Positions 46,282 to 57,648 of a stretch of 64,000 nt of DNA are shown here, piece after piece. The DNA lies in assembly GCA_013399115.1 (NCBI GenBank), contig VXAA01000911.1, forward strand, positions 26,822-90,821. Direction: 5' to 3'. The notes beneath the pieces were generated by a model. It was not told the origin of the DNA. It did no database searches and worked only from the letters and a program-made list of their open reading frames with translations. The number at the start of each line of letters is the position of its first letter. Positions within the stretch are counted from its first letter, which is position 1. The position numbers and the translations under genes were made by a program. This DNA is from Anseranas semipalmata (taxonomy: Eukaryota; Chordata; Aves; Anseriformes; Anseranatidae).

Positions 46282-49200
46282 AATCTTTACTTTTTTTTTT
46301 AAGTCTCTTTCTTCTCCCCCTGAGCGAAAAAAATCTTCAAAAACTGTTACAGAATCAATTTCATCCTTTCTGTTTCAGTTGCTAGATATATTAAAGAGCA
46401 GACAAATTTCATCTTGGAAATTAGAGTCATTTGCAAACATGATGAGTATCTTATTGTGACTGTTTTTCTGTACCTAAAATAGATGTCTTGCTATGAAAAC
46501 TTCCATATAATCTGTAGGTGAAAATTTAGCTTGCAATTTGTTTCCTTAGTGGAAAGGATGTGATTGTTGCAGAATATATGAAATGTAAATATTTTCCTAT
46601 TAATTATAGGAGAACAAAATTTCATCCATGTGTGCTCTGCAACAGCAAGTATCAAGGGTGGTAGGCTTTAAGCTTCATCTACACTCAAAAAACAGATTTG
46701 AAAGCTATTAGGCATATGAACAAGAAGAAAATGGAGACAGAAGGCAAAATTAGCTGAAGGGAAAATCCTACTGAAAGCCCACAAAGCATTTTCAAGCTTA
46801 CAGAAATGACCTGCTCTGTTCCTGTTACACAGAAGTGTTAAAAAGAGAGCAGGCAACCCCTCTACCCCAAATCATTTATCTTTTATGTCTGTGATGTATT
46901 TAGACTGAATCCTTTCCCAGATGCTGTGGATCTGTCAGTTCTAGTGGAAATTAATGGGATTTTACCGTTTGCTTTGAGGAAAGGAGGGCTGGACTTTCTC
47001 TTGCTGTCTTTGGCAGGAAGGAGCGAAGAGCTTTCCTGTCTGCTCACTTTAAATATTGCATCTTTTTAAGCCTTTTTGCCAGATAGTCTAATTTGTGTTA
47101 CTGCAATATACCATGTTAGAAAATTACAGAGGTTAATGTACAGCACTGTGATACACAACCATAATGGTAGACTCTAATGTTTTTTAAATGGTAAACCGAA
47201 GGAATTCATAATACGAGTTGCACTGAATTGCCTGTAATGCTTGCCAAAGATTAGTTTAGCATTTCTTTTAATATTTTATGTGCTAAAGTTGTTTACAAAG
47301 ACTAAAAGCTTCTCTCACTTTGCACACTAGTACTTTGTCCTTTCACAGTACAAAGCATAACAGAAAGCACTCTCTTGCAGACTAATTGTTTGGCAGGAAG
47401 TTTTATTAAATTGCAGTTATACTGTCTTTGAAAGATTTTTTTTCTAGTAATCAGTGAAAACTATATCAGATTTATGGTATCGTAACTGGTCTGGGTAGTT
47501 AGAAATCTAACCTTTCATAATATCACTAGTTGCATATTAATATTTTTAAGTATCTAAAATACATATGAATGACATAGGAGGTTTTGACTTTAAATGTTAC
47601 CATAGAGATTTGACCGTACATAATCCCATTAAAATAGAAGAGTACAAGATAAAATGATCCATTTGCAATTATAATTATGCATATTGAGATTGACCATTCC
47701 TTAAAAAATTGGAAATGCAAGATGGAGAAGGGTGTTTGAGCAATCACTCTGTGTTGAAAGCATTGACGGAAGAATAAAAAGATGAGAGGGATCGATTTGT
47801 CAGTAATGTGCACAAAAAGTATGGGAAGCATTTCTTTGGAAGGTGAAAGGAAATGCACACTGGGAGATGGGCAAAAGCTGATGCATGGCACAGGCAAAGC
47901 AGACTCCTGTGGCTGTGTCCTGCTGTTCCATCCCACTTGCTCCTATGGGTCAAGATGATCTAATCTTGTAGCATCCCATCTGACTATATTCTACATGTCT
48001 TTGAGGTGTACCTGTCAGGTGAAAAACACAGATGTCCTCCATCAGGTGGTACTCTCACTTGTCACAAAGCAGGCACTCGTCCACCTCTGTCACATGGCGG
48101 ATGTTTATCTGGTCACATTGTAGGGTAGTGTCATGTTGTGGGGTTGTGTAGGCAATTCCTCTTTTCATGGTTCAGTGTGTAGATGCCTTGTTATCAAAGG
48201 ACAGGATACACATCTGTCCTGTATTAGAAGTGTACCTCGGGATGCTGAAAATACTGAGCAAAAGGCATGGGAGCAATCAGTACAGGCTCTTGTTTTGCAG
48301 CTGGTCTCTGCTCAGGTCTAAGGGGCTCTTGCAGGGGGAAAAGGGCCTGGGAAAACAGAAAGTGTACTTTTGTATAGGATTAGCATGATATCAAAGCAAA
48401 GAGCTCTTTCTGACTCCAGCTTTGCACATGGGGACTGCAAGTTTTGTTGAAACCTCACTTACTATCTTACATTTGGGAAGTCCACTTAAGGTAACTCTTT
48501 CACTGTCACGGTTATCTTTGCATGGATAGTCACCACAAAAATACGTATTCCAGCACAGAACAGCAAAGAATGCTACGAATCACTTTGCCTGCTCTTGACA
48601 CTAAACAGATAAAGTGTATTAATTGATCAGCTTTGCATGTATTGGAGAGTCAGCATGGCCTCATGAATGGGGCTGTGGCTGAACAGCTGAGGAGATGGGT
48701 TTTGTTCTAGCTCCTCTAGTGGCCTGGTGTTTGACCTTGAGCAACTATTTTTTGTCTCCGTGCCTTTCTTTCTGCTATTCTTTGATTGCCTTGTCTTCTC
48801 GGAGGATGAGCTCTTCAGGAGAGAGATTTGTTTGCATTGTCTTCTGTGAACAATGAAGTCTGAGCCTAGCCTACGCCTCTAGGGGCTTCTGTAACACAAA
48901 TTATAATTGTTAGCTTTAATCACTTTCATCAGAAAAGCCTGGTAATGGAGGATGGCAATGTGCAGGATTTGGAAAGATCTGTAGGGTGCATGTTAATTAA
49001 GCCACTGTAGGTGAAAGTTCATCATTTGGTTTCATAGGGCTGATGCAGAGATACTAGTGCCCTGGAGTGATGCTGTGCTGCTCCATATGGGTTTTCATCT
49101 CCAACAGCACCGTGCCAGGTGCTCACTGCTGTAGTTGAACAGAGCCAGAAGTGGGGTGCTTGATACATTTTAGCAAACAAGTTTTTTTCACCAGCCTCCC

Positions 49201-51830
49201 GTTGGGTGCCTAGACCTTTGTGTGGCTTTTTGTGGGTCCCTGTGCCATAAGTGTTAATGACTGGTCAGCCATTTGGCTTTGTGGTGAAGACAGCAGCCCA
49301 GGAGTGAGCCATCCTGTCTTGATGGATTCTCCTCCTAGCCTTTGCTGTTGCTGAACAGACAGTGTTTATCGTTCCTCTCCCTAATAGCAGCTTCTGTTTT
49401 GGCACAGAGGTGAAGCAGTGCACTGGTTTGCAGATTAATTGCCCTTCTTTTGGCATTTAGAGAGGCAGAGCAGTACTCCCTTGTCCTGTTTGGGTGGATG
49501 CATTACTCACCATAGCAGAAGATTCAGAAACATTTAACCATATGAACACCAGCAGTCACATTAGTAAGAGCAGGCTTTGTTGAAGTATGTATGTTATTCC
49601 TTCATCAGTAATATCTGCAGGTAGAGCTCCAGAATAGCATGGGAAGGAGCAAAGGAGAGAAGATGATTTCCCCACTTCATCAGTGTCCGAGGTGAAACCA
49701 CGTGCCAGAGTGCACTTGTGGTTCAAAAATGTGATCTAGAGCCCATAGTCCAGGCTGAGTACAGCTGGGTGAGAAATGACAAATGCTTTCTGAGAAGAAG
49801 TGCTGTTGGTTTCAGAGCAGGTTATTAGAGTGATGTGGAAAGCAGTGAAAGAAAATAAAAATGACCTTCCACTGCGTACTATTAACAGGAGTCAGAGATA
49901 AAGCAATGTCTCCTTCTTTAATATGTTTATTCTATGTTTTAGGGCATCATCTAATTCTAAATCGCTGTAGTTCCTGCTCTGCACCCACTGCTAGTCAGTG
50001 CTGACTCTCTAGCAAGTATTTTGCAAAATCTTTGCTGTGCAGGAATCCATGTATTCTTCCCTTCTGTGATTTAAAATAAGAACAAAAATTCCCCAAACTA
50101 CATTTGAAATCTGCATAGAAATAGCATATGGCAGAGGCCAACTCAAGGTTATACACTTGACATCTGGGGAGGGAAAGCAAGAAAGATTTACCAGTCAGTA
50201 CACTCACATTATGATAAAATAAAGGTGAGCTGGCAGGAGACCATGTACTGAATCCTTAAAACGGCACAGTAGAGCCATAAACCACTGTATGTTGTGCTAT
50301 CTCTAGCCCTTTATGCTCTAAGCAGAAGTGAAATCCACGGTATCATAAATGAAACAAAGATCTTGTCTTAATTTCATTTAAAAAGCCATTGCAAGGTAAT
50401 GGGGTAACAAACATTAACTTCTTCAGACTATGCGAACCACCATTTCTGCTCTAAGCTGCTGCCATCAAACCAGTTATTCCCCAAAAGCTTCTTGGAGTCA
50501 GGTGGAGTTTTTGCTATAAAATATAAGCAGAGTAGTCTAAACAAACAGCACCTTTCCTAGAAATAAAATATATGGATGCCCTCATGAGGTGTTGCCTGGT
50601 CTGCTCTGCACTTGTAAAACTGTTTTCCTACTGAAACTATATATATTTGATCGAAATCCAAGGCTGGAAACAGCTAACATCTGGGGACTTTTTCATTTGT
50701 ACAATGAGAAATAATATCCAGTCTTACTCTGAGTTTGCCTGTACGTTTCTTAGGTGGTCCAGAAACTGTTTATTGCTTATAGAGGCAATTTTGCTGACAC
50801 ACAGACATGGAATAGGTCTCTTTTTTTCTTCCAGAGCATCCATTCTTGCCTGTTATAGAGAAATCACTCAAAAAGTGGCAGGCATGCTAGATTCTTAATC
50901 CTTGTTTTGAGTTTTAATTTACCTGTCTGAATTCCAAGGTTACTGAATACAAGTGATTGCTCCTTTAGTATGTAAATAAGATTAATTATGCACTGGGGAC
51001 CAGTGCCTCAGCCAAATGAGCTCCTTCCTTTTGTAGTCCCAGGGGACTATCTGTTGAAGAATATGTAAAGCTGGGGTGAAATTTTCTTTGGGGCATCAGA
51101 GATTAAAGGAGAACCATTCTGGATCAGCTGTGCTGTGAAACCAGAGCCCTAGGGCTACTTTTTTGGTCTGTAAAGTTTTTACAGTATGGGATGAGCTGAC
51201 TGTGGTGTAGGGAACAGGGGCCACAGCAATGGAAGGAGGAGGGGGAAAGCTGTCCTGCAGTCGATATCAGGAAAGGCCTTTTTTTTGGAAACAAAATTCA
51301 GGTAGGTCAAGTCATTACTATTTCCCTTGCATGGATTTTTTATTTTATTTTCTGATTGCTTAAATGGATGGCATCCCAGGGTCCTGTGCCATCCAGCTTG
51401 ACTCTGACAAAACTGATTCCCACTGAAGTTTCATCTGTAGCAACCCTAAATATGAGGAGCAAATTTTCTTGTGTAATTACTCCTAGTAAACCCAGCATTT
51501 CCACAGGATCCATGCATTTCATGCTTTTATCAATTAATGTTACATTTAGCATCTAGCACTATATTTAGAAGAAAATATTGAAGACATAAGGGGAGGAAAT
51601 TTATGGTAAAACTGTTGAGGAACAGGGAGCAACATTCTTACGATTACAATTTATGTTATTTTCAAACCAGATATTTCTTTATTATTCTGGTGCAGCAACC
51701 TCTAAAAATATATAATAAATCCTCAAGTATAGCAGTAGTTTATCCGGATCACATTGGAGACTGTCATGGTAAAGAAACATTCATGTACGTGTATGTGTAT
51801 TTGATATCTACCTGTATCTCTAACTTTTTC

Positions 51831-51854
51831 ATTATTGTTATTATTATTATTATT
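51831..51854 (+). repeat. (ATT)n microsatellite
   Basis: Eight ATT-type units with one variant (ATTATTGTTATT...). Simple repeat. Confidence 0.9.
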
Positions 51855-52138
51855 TACAGTTGGCAATGATAGCTTCCGCTGATTTTTTCATCCAACCTTT
51901 GATGGTTATGTGCTGTTACTGTCTTCCTATACAGAGATGTGCTGCATAGGGATTAAAAAAAATAATACAGGCTTCTTAAAGTCACATCTGATGTCCAAAA
52001 ACATTTGTTCATGGCTGTATCCTCTATTGTGGAGGACATTTATGTATTTCTGTATAGCAGAAAGTTCACGAGTGCCTAGTAAGTCTTCAGAGGCAAGTAT
52101 AAATGTTTTTTAATTATTTTTTTCCTCTTTGTTTCCAG

Positions 52139-52204
52139 AAATGCTGAATTCAGTACTCTGCAAAAATAGCATATGGATTTTTAGCACCTGAAGAACAAGA
52201 AAAG
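52139..52204 (+). other. Candidate 66-nt non-coding or terminal exon
   Basis: A very good acceptor (TTTTTTCCTCTTTGTTTCCAG, ending 52,138) precedes 66 nt ending in AAAAG, with a donor GTAACT at 52,205. All three frames contain a stop. If used, the segment would be a long non-coding RNA or UTR exon, or an alternative exon that ends translation. No partner exon is recognised. Confidence 0.2.
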
Positions 52205-55200
52205 GTAACTGCTGTATCTTATAGTCTACCCTTATTTGTTAGCCGTGCTGAAATATTAAACCACTCAACCTGATCATGTTGTGTGAGTCTACAGCATTGT
52301 CTCTGTGTGTGGGTTTTGTGTATTTTCAGTTATACATTCACAGTTTTCTTGAGAATATCCCTTTATGGAAAGGGAACAGGGAAACAAAAGCAGCAAAGCT
52401 TAAAAACGCTGAAGTATAATGCTATGGAATAACACAGAGTGAAATTTTTCAGTGCACATATATGTGAAACAGGTAAAAGGTTTAGATGTGCCAACGGAAA
52501 ATGCTGTGGAGCTCTCTATATTTGCAAGAGCGCCTCAGGCAGCCTTGTAGCACAGCGGGCAGGTATCGAAGGAGGCTCAGCATTCATCACTGCAAGAGCA
52601 ACCTCCCCAGGTTTTGGTGACCAAGTCACTTGTGAGGTGGCGTGCCCTGCTCCGGAGGTCGTGAGGTCTTCTGCTGCCTGTGAGCCTGCCTCGTACAGTT
52701 GAGTCCCCTGATCCTCTTTGGTCGTGACATTTTGCTTGGGCATTGCAGCTCAACAGGGCTGTTGCTCAGTTACTGGTGTTAAACAAAATGCTGTTCATCA
52801 AACTTTCATGAGCCACTTTGCCAGGGGCTGCATCTTGAAAGATGAGGCTCTGGAAAGCAGTGAGGAAAGTGGTGCAGGTTTGTACAGTCACTGTCTCATG
52901 TATTTTGTTCAACCTTCTTTCCAAGGCTGAGAAGCAAGTGCTTCTGCAGGACCTTGTGTGTTTTTGCACTTTGCTTCTTTCTGGAGGCAAGTGCCATACA
53001 AGTTGGGCAAGGAGGTCATGGCCATGCTGAAGAATTGTGGTCCTGTTTCAGCTGGTACATCCTTCCAGCTGTACAGATGTAATAACTTCAAAGTGAGGAG
53101 AGATGCATACATGTAGATGCCACAGTATGGAGAGCAAAAGGAAACATATCATGTGAAGTCTGTATGTTTGAGTATAAAAAAGCTAGCACAGTGAGATCTA
53201 AAAACAGATGTGAAGTGGTGAAGTGGTACATAGAGCACAAACAGGGAATGTTGTGAGGGTCAGGAAGGCTTCTGTATGAACCCCTAACATGTTCTTATGA
53301 GACACTTAATTTCATCCTTTTGGTTTGAAAAATGCATGTGAGTGACATCTTGTGTTCACTACATCTGCAATGCTGTACTGCTGATAATTAGCACATGCAT
53401 TTTAGAGGCAGTATGTAAACAAAGACGACAAACGCAAACAAATCATAGGAGTGGACCAATGCCACCTTCTTCATGTATCAGTGTTACAATTCTTTGGAAG
53501 CCCATCTTCCCGCACAGCAAATGGAAGTGTCATCTCAGTTCTCAGGAAATATGGTGAAACACAGTAGAAGGGCTTACATTTGCAACTTGCTCTCATTCTT
53601 GGGTATGTTTTGTGGTGGGCTCTGCATGCACCAGTTGAATACAGAATTACAACAGGAGAGGAAAAATATGGGATTGAGGGAGAAGCTCTAGGATCAAATA
53701 AATATTTGATCAAAATGCACTGTTTTTACAAACCACGCTCCCCTGTAGCATTGTCTCCAGTGTTTTGAATTTCCTTCCATGTGATGATGAATAGAACTCT
53801 TTTTGTTGGATGCTTCCATTAGGATTTGCAGTGTCATGTAAAACTGTAAAGTGTTGTGTGACCATTGCCAGCTCACTTCTCTGCCCTGGGACTGTCACAT
53901 GCAGGCATTTAATACATATGGGAAATGTAAAATAACTGTCATGGGGACTTAATTCATTGCTCTGAGTATAAAGTTATTTTATCCACGTCAAAAAGAGAGA
54001 TTCAAAAATCCAATTTCTTTAAAATCATAAATTTTAAAAAGGGAGTAATGGAAAGGTGTTTTTTACATTTTTTTCCCCCTAGGTATCCTGCAGATTACAG
54101 TAACATGCTATGTATTGGCAAAAAGGAGGACTATGCTGCACTGTAGAGTTTACTGGTATTTTAATTACTTGGTTCTCTTCTTTAAAAAATGAAAGATTAG
54201 TCTCTAAGTTATCTGAGCAATTTAAAACGATCTCAGCAAATCCAATCCTTTGTGTTTATTTGTGCTTTTAGTACAGTTTTAAGGAGATTTTGAAGAAATC
54301 TGTGTTTCTTGTTGCAAGCAAGTAAAAAACTAAATATACCCCCACATTTATCATGGCTAAGCGCTTTCCAAGGACTTGGAATGAAACTCCCTGTTCTTTA
54401 ATGCAATGTGGCTCAAACAGGGGAATTATTCCCACTGGGTTTCTTAAAATCTATAGACGTTGTTTTAAAGTTTAAGCATAAACAATACCATAAGTAGGTA
54501 AGGTTGTGTATGTTGCAAAGAAAAGGCCACTCGTGTTGTTATGCTTCATCAATGTGTCATTTTTATCAGCTTCTCTGAGGTCAGGTGGTCGCATGCAATT
54601 TTTTTCAGCCTGTGAAAGGGATCCCCCAGAGCTGTTTAGCTCTGTAGACTGTACAAGCAGGGCAACCATGAGCTCCATAATTTCTTAAGACCTGGATTCA
54701 GCAGTGTCCTTGCATTTGGTACAGTGTGGCACGAGGTCACTGTGGCCAGGCTAGGTAGGTGTCAGATGCTCACGCTGTTTTCATTATACTGAATATATGA
54801 TAGCTTCTGTGTGTGTACTATCCCCCGAGAAAAGCGTTGCTCCATCGTCTGGGAGAGGTGACCTCCGTGTGGGTATTCACCCCCATGAAGTAGGAGTTGA
54901 GGACTTTTTGCAGGTGGAGTGGATTTCACACCATGTGAGAGTCTGCTGTCATCTTGGCTCAGCTGTTAGCATTGGTCCGAAATTCTAGAAAATGAGATTT
55001 TGCTTTTATTCTCTACATGCTCAGGCCAAAGAAAGAGATCCCAAGGCTCAAGGGCATCAGTAGCACTCTCTTCTTTTGTACTCAGTGCCTTCTTTTCTTT
55101 TTTAACTGGCTGGCCATGACATTAAGATTTCTAATTAATTTAGAAACCACAGGCAGTTGAAGAGAGTGAGCAATGTAATAACTGGGCCATGGGGCAGAGT

Positions 55201-56097
55201 AAAAGCACATCAATTATTCAGGCAGTCGCTGCTGCTTATTCCCTTCCCGGAGCTGTGCTGGCTGTCAGTGTGTGTCAGCTATGCTGCTAATGCCCTTCAG
55301 AATTTACATGCATAAACAGTGGCCTTTTAAAATCTTCACTAGGATAACTTCAGCATTTAGAACCATTGCTGCCAGCACAGCAGGTGAAGCATGCTCTGTC
55401 TGGTGAGCGCTCAGGGCCCTGGACAGTATTTTGGGTGCCTTGTTCAAAATGGGGATCTTGGCAGACGCATCCACCAGAAGCCTCTGCAGCAGAGCCGTTG
55501 TTCCTCAAAAAGGTGAGGGGCAGTTCGAGCCACGGGAAGAACAAAACAGTCCTCCTTTAAAATGCAGATCATGTCTGAAAGTGCTCTCTCTGAGCAAGTG
55601 AAGAGCACCATCTCTTTTAATGTATCATCCTCTCCAGCTATTTCTGCGAAATCCCCAAATCGTGTGGTGCAAGGATGCCATGGATGCCACAGGAAGCAGA
55701 GCAGCCTCATAACCAAAGATGCTCCTTCCTCCACCTTCTCTTCCTTAGTGCCGTGGCTATTTCACATATTGTGCTTTGGCTTAGCAGTGGGAAAGTGTGA
55801 AAATGAGGAAGCTTTTCTCACCAGGAAGAAATAGATTCTTGGGACCACAGTGATCACCTTATGTGGGTGCACTGCAAAGTCTCATGTTAGAGATGCCATG
55901 GCGAGCAACACTGATTTCTGCACTGAATCCACGAGGGAACTGAAAACTGGGGACCCTGTTGGATTTTCTGCCATGGACTACAAGCAGAGCATGAAGCCTC
56001 ATTTTCCTGGCTGCCAGCATGCGTATGCCTACTGCTGGAAGCAGCCACCTTGCTTTTTAAAAAGTGAACTAATTTGTGAAGGCGATGATGTAAAGTG

Positions 56098-56179
56098 AGC
56101 CTTGCTAATTATGTGTTGTGCCAGCGAAATGTCCAGCTTCAGTTTGGAAAATGCTGTCTATAATTAGCAGTGAAAGGCT
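56098..56179. other. Long-loop hairpin, 15 pairs
   Basis: AGCCTT followed directly by GCTAATTAT (56,098-56,112) pairs with ATAATTAGC (56,160-56,168), a 5-nt bulge and AAGGCT (56,174-56,179). The nine-base inner arms are perfect. The loop is 47 nt. The two-part stem makes chance less likely than either half alone. Confidence 0.4.
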
Positions 56180-56351
56180 TTATTCTCTGATCTGTGCAGC
56201 CATTTATGAATCGCTTCTCCCCATGGAAACTTTTAAATCTGTCTCACTGGGGAGCCTGAGGAGGAACAGGTAAAACGGATTTGCTTTAATAGCTGTGGTT
56301 GTAACTTAAACACTTGAAATGATATTAAGCATCTTTCTCCATTAGCATTTC

Positions 56352-56399
56352 ATGTTGATCCTGATGATATACCAGCCGAAGCTAAGACAGGATCAGCAT
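56352..56399. other. 12-pair hairpin, 24-nt loop
   Basis: ATGTTGATCCTG (56,352-56,363) pairs with CAGGATCAGCAT (56,388-56,399) through eleven Watson-Crick pairs and one T-G wobble. It lies about 170 bp downstream of the previous hairpin, in AT-rich unique DNA. Confidence 0.45.
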
Positions 56400-57101
56400 T
56401 CATTAAATGAAAGAAACTGAACTCCATAGACAAATGCTCTGGCTAAATGGGGCCTTCATTGCACTGAGAACAAGAATGCAATTAGCTGAAATGTTTGTTT
56501 ACAAAATCTAATTCCTGGGGAGTATCTTCTCAGATTGCCGCTTACATATCTTGGGTTGGTTTTGTTGCCAAGGCTTGCAGTTTGACAGTTTTTGTAAAGC
56601 TCGGCTGTAACACGTATATAATGGATCAGTTAAACATGCCATTATAAATGTGAATAAAGCTGAAGAGCTTTGGCTGTGCAGAGAGGTGGTTCAGCGAGGT
56701 GCCCCTCCGGTGCTCCCAGATGCAAAGAAGAGCACTTGGACTTGTGAAACTGCTCCAGCAAGAGGCACAGTATGCTTTTGCCTCATTTCCCTGGCAATGC
56801 AACCTCTATGGGGTTTAATCTTTGGCCTTTAGTGGATGGCTCTGGACTGCCAGTTGCTCTCATTGGCCAAAGACCACAGGCAGAATGGAGCTGAGTTCTG
56901 TGTGATAAGGTGGAAATGACTGCGCTGAGAAAGAAAATGGGATTTGCTGCAGGGAGGAGCCAGCAGCCCTGCTGGATTAGGAGCCTCTGGGATTTGGAGT
57001 GGTGTTCTCAGAGCCATCTGAGGGATTTGGGAGTGCAAGTCCTCTGGGGAGCTAAAGTAACTCTGAATCCTGGTTGTGCTCTTGGAAACCTCCCTCTGTG
57101 T

Positions 57102-57648
57102 TGTGATTTAACCCCAGTAGGCAGCTGAGCACCACACAGCTGCTCACTTACTCCCTCCAAGCCCAGATGGATAGGGTGAAGAGAATTAGAAGGGCAAAAG
57201 ATAGAAAACTAGGCTGAGATAAAGGCAGTTCAATAAGAAAGGGAGAAGAAAAAAAAAAAAAGGGAAAAAAAGAAAAAAAATGCACAATGCAATTGCTCAC
57301 CACCAGCTGACTGAAGCCCAGCCAGTCCCTGAGCAATGGCAGCCCCCCTCACAGAGAACTTCCCTCAGTTTTATTGCTGAGCATGACACCATATGGCATG
57401 GAATATCCCTTTGGCCAGTTTGGGTCACCTGTCCTGGTTCTGTCCCTTCCCAGCTCCTTGTGCACCCCCAGCCTTCTCACTGGCAAGGCAGCACGAGAAG
57501 CTGAAATGTCCTTGGCTCTGTGTAAGCACTGCTCTGCAACTACTAAAACATCGGTGTGTTATCAACACTGTTTTCATCACAAATCCAACACAGAGCACAT
57601 ACCACCTACTAGGAAGAAAATTAACTCTATGCCAACCAATTAAGGACA
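57102..57648 (+). mobile_element. ERV LTR (probable solo LTR), about 550 bp
   Basis: The segment starts TGTGATTTAACCCCAGTAGG, continues with CAGCTGAGCACCACACAGC and CTGCTCACTTACTCCCTCC, and ends near AATTAAGGACA. The sequence type (GAAATGTCCTTGGCTCTGTG, AAGCACTGCTCTGCAACTAC, ATCAACACTGTTTTCATC) is that of a common avian endogenous-retrovirus LTR family I recognise. It is unrelated to the LTR at 11.5 kb beyond the general start. No internal retroviral genes flank it. No clean target-site duplication is evident at these boundaries (alternative starts at 57,097 or 57,099 are possible). The A-rich stretch at about 57,248-57,280 is an internal expansion. Confidence 0.85.
57248..57280 (+). repeat. 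A-rich stretch inside the LTR
   Basis: About 33 bp of A with occasional G, inside the 5' third of the LTR. It probably grew by slippage after insertion. Confidence 0.85.

Larger units (their letters stand above)
42359..57101. other. Unique non-coding sequence, 14.7 kb
   Basis: The longest element-free stretch. No gene or known RNA could be recognised. Frames up to 136 codons (47,526-47,936 minus) look random. Listed inside: a hairpin at 42,958, a polypyrimidine tract at 46,202, an ATT repeat at 51,831, a candidate non-coding exon at 52,139 and two hairpins at 56.1-56.4 kb. A T-run of 18 lies at 42,831-42,848. Confidence 0.6.

Noticed and set aside
46166..46459. 97-codon frame with a long Phe-rich stretch
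   Set aside because: Produced by the CTT/TTTC polypyrimidine repeat.
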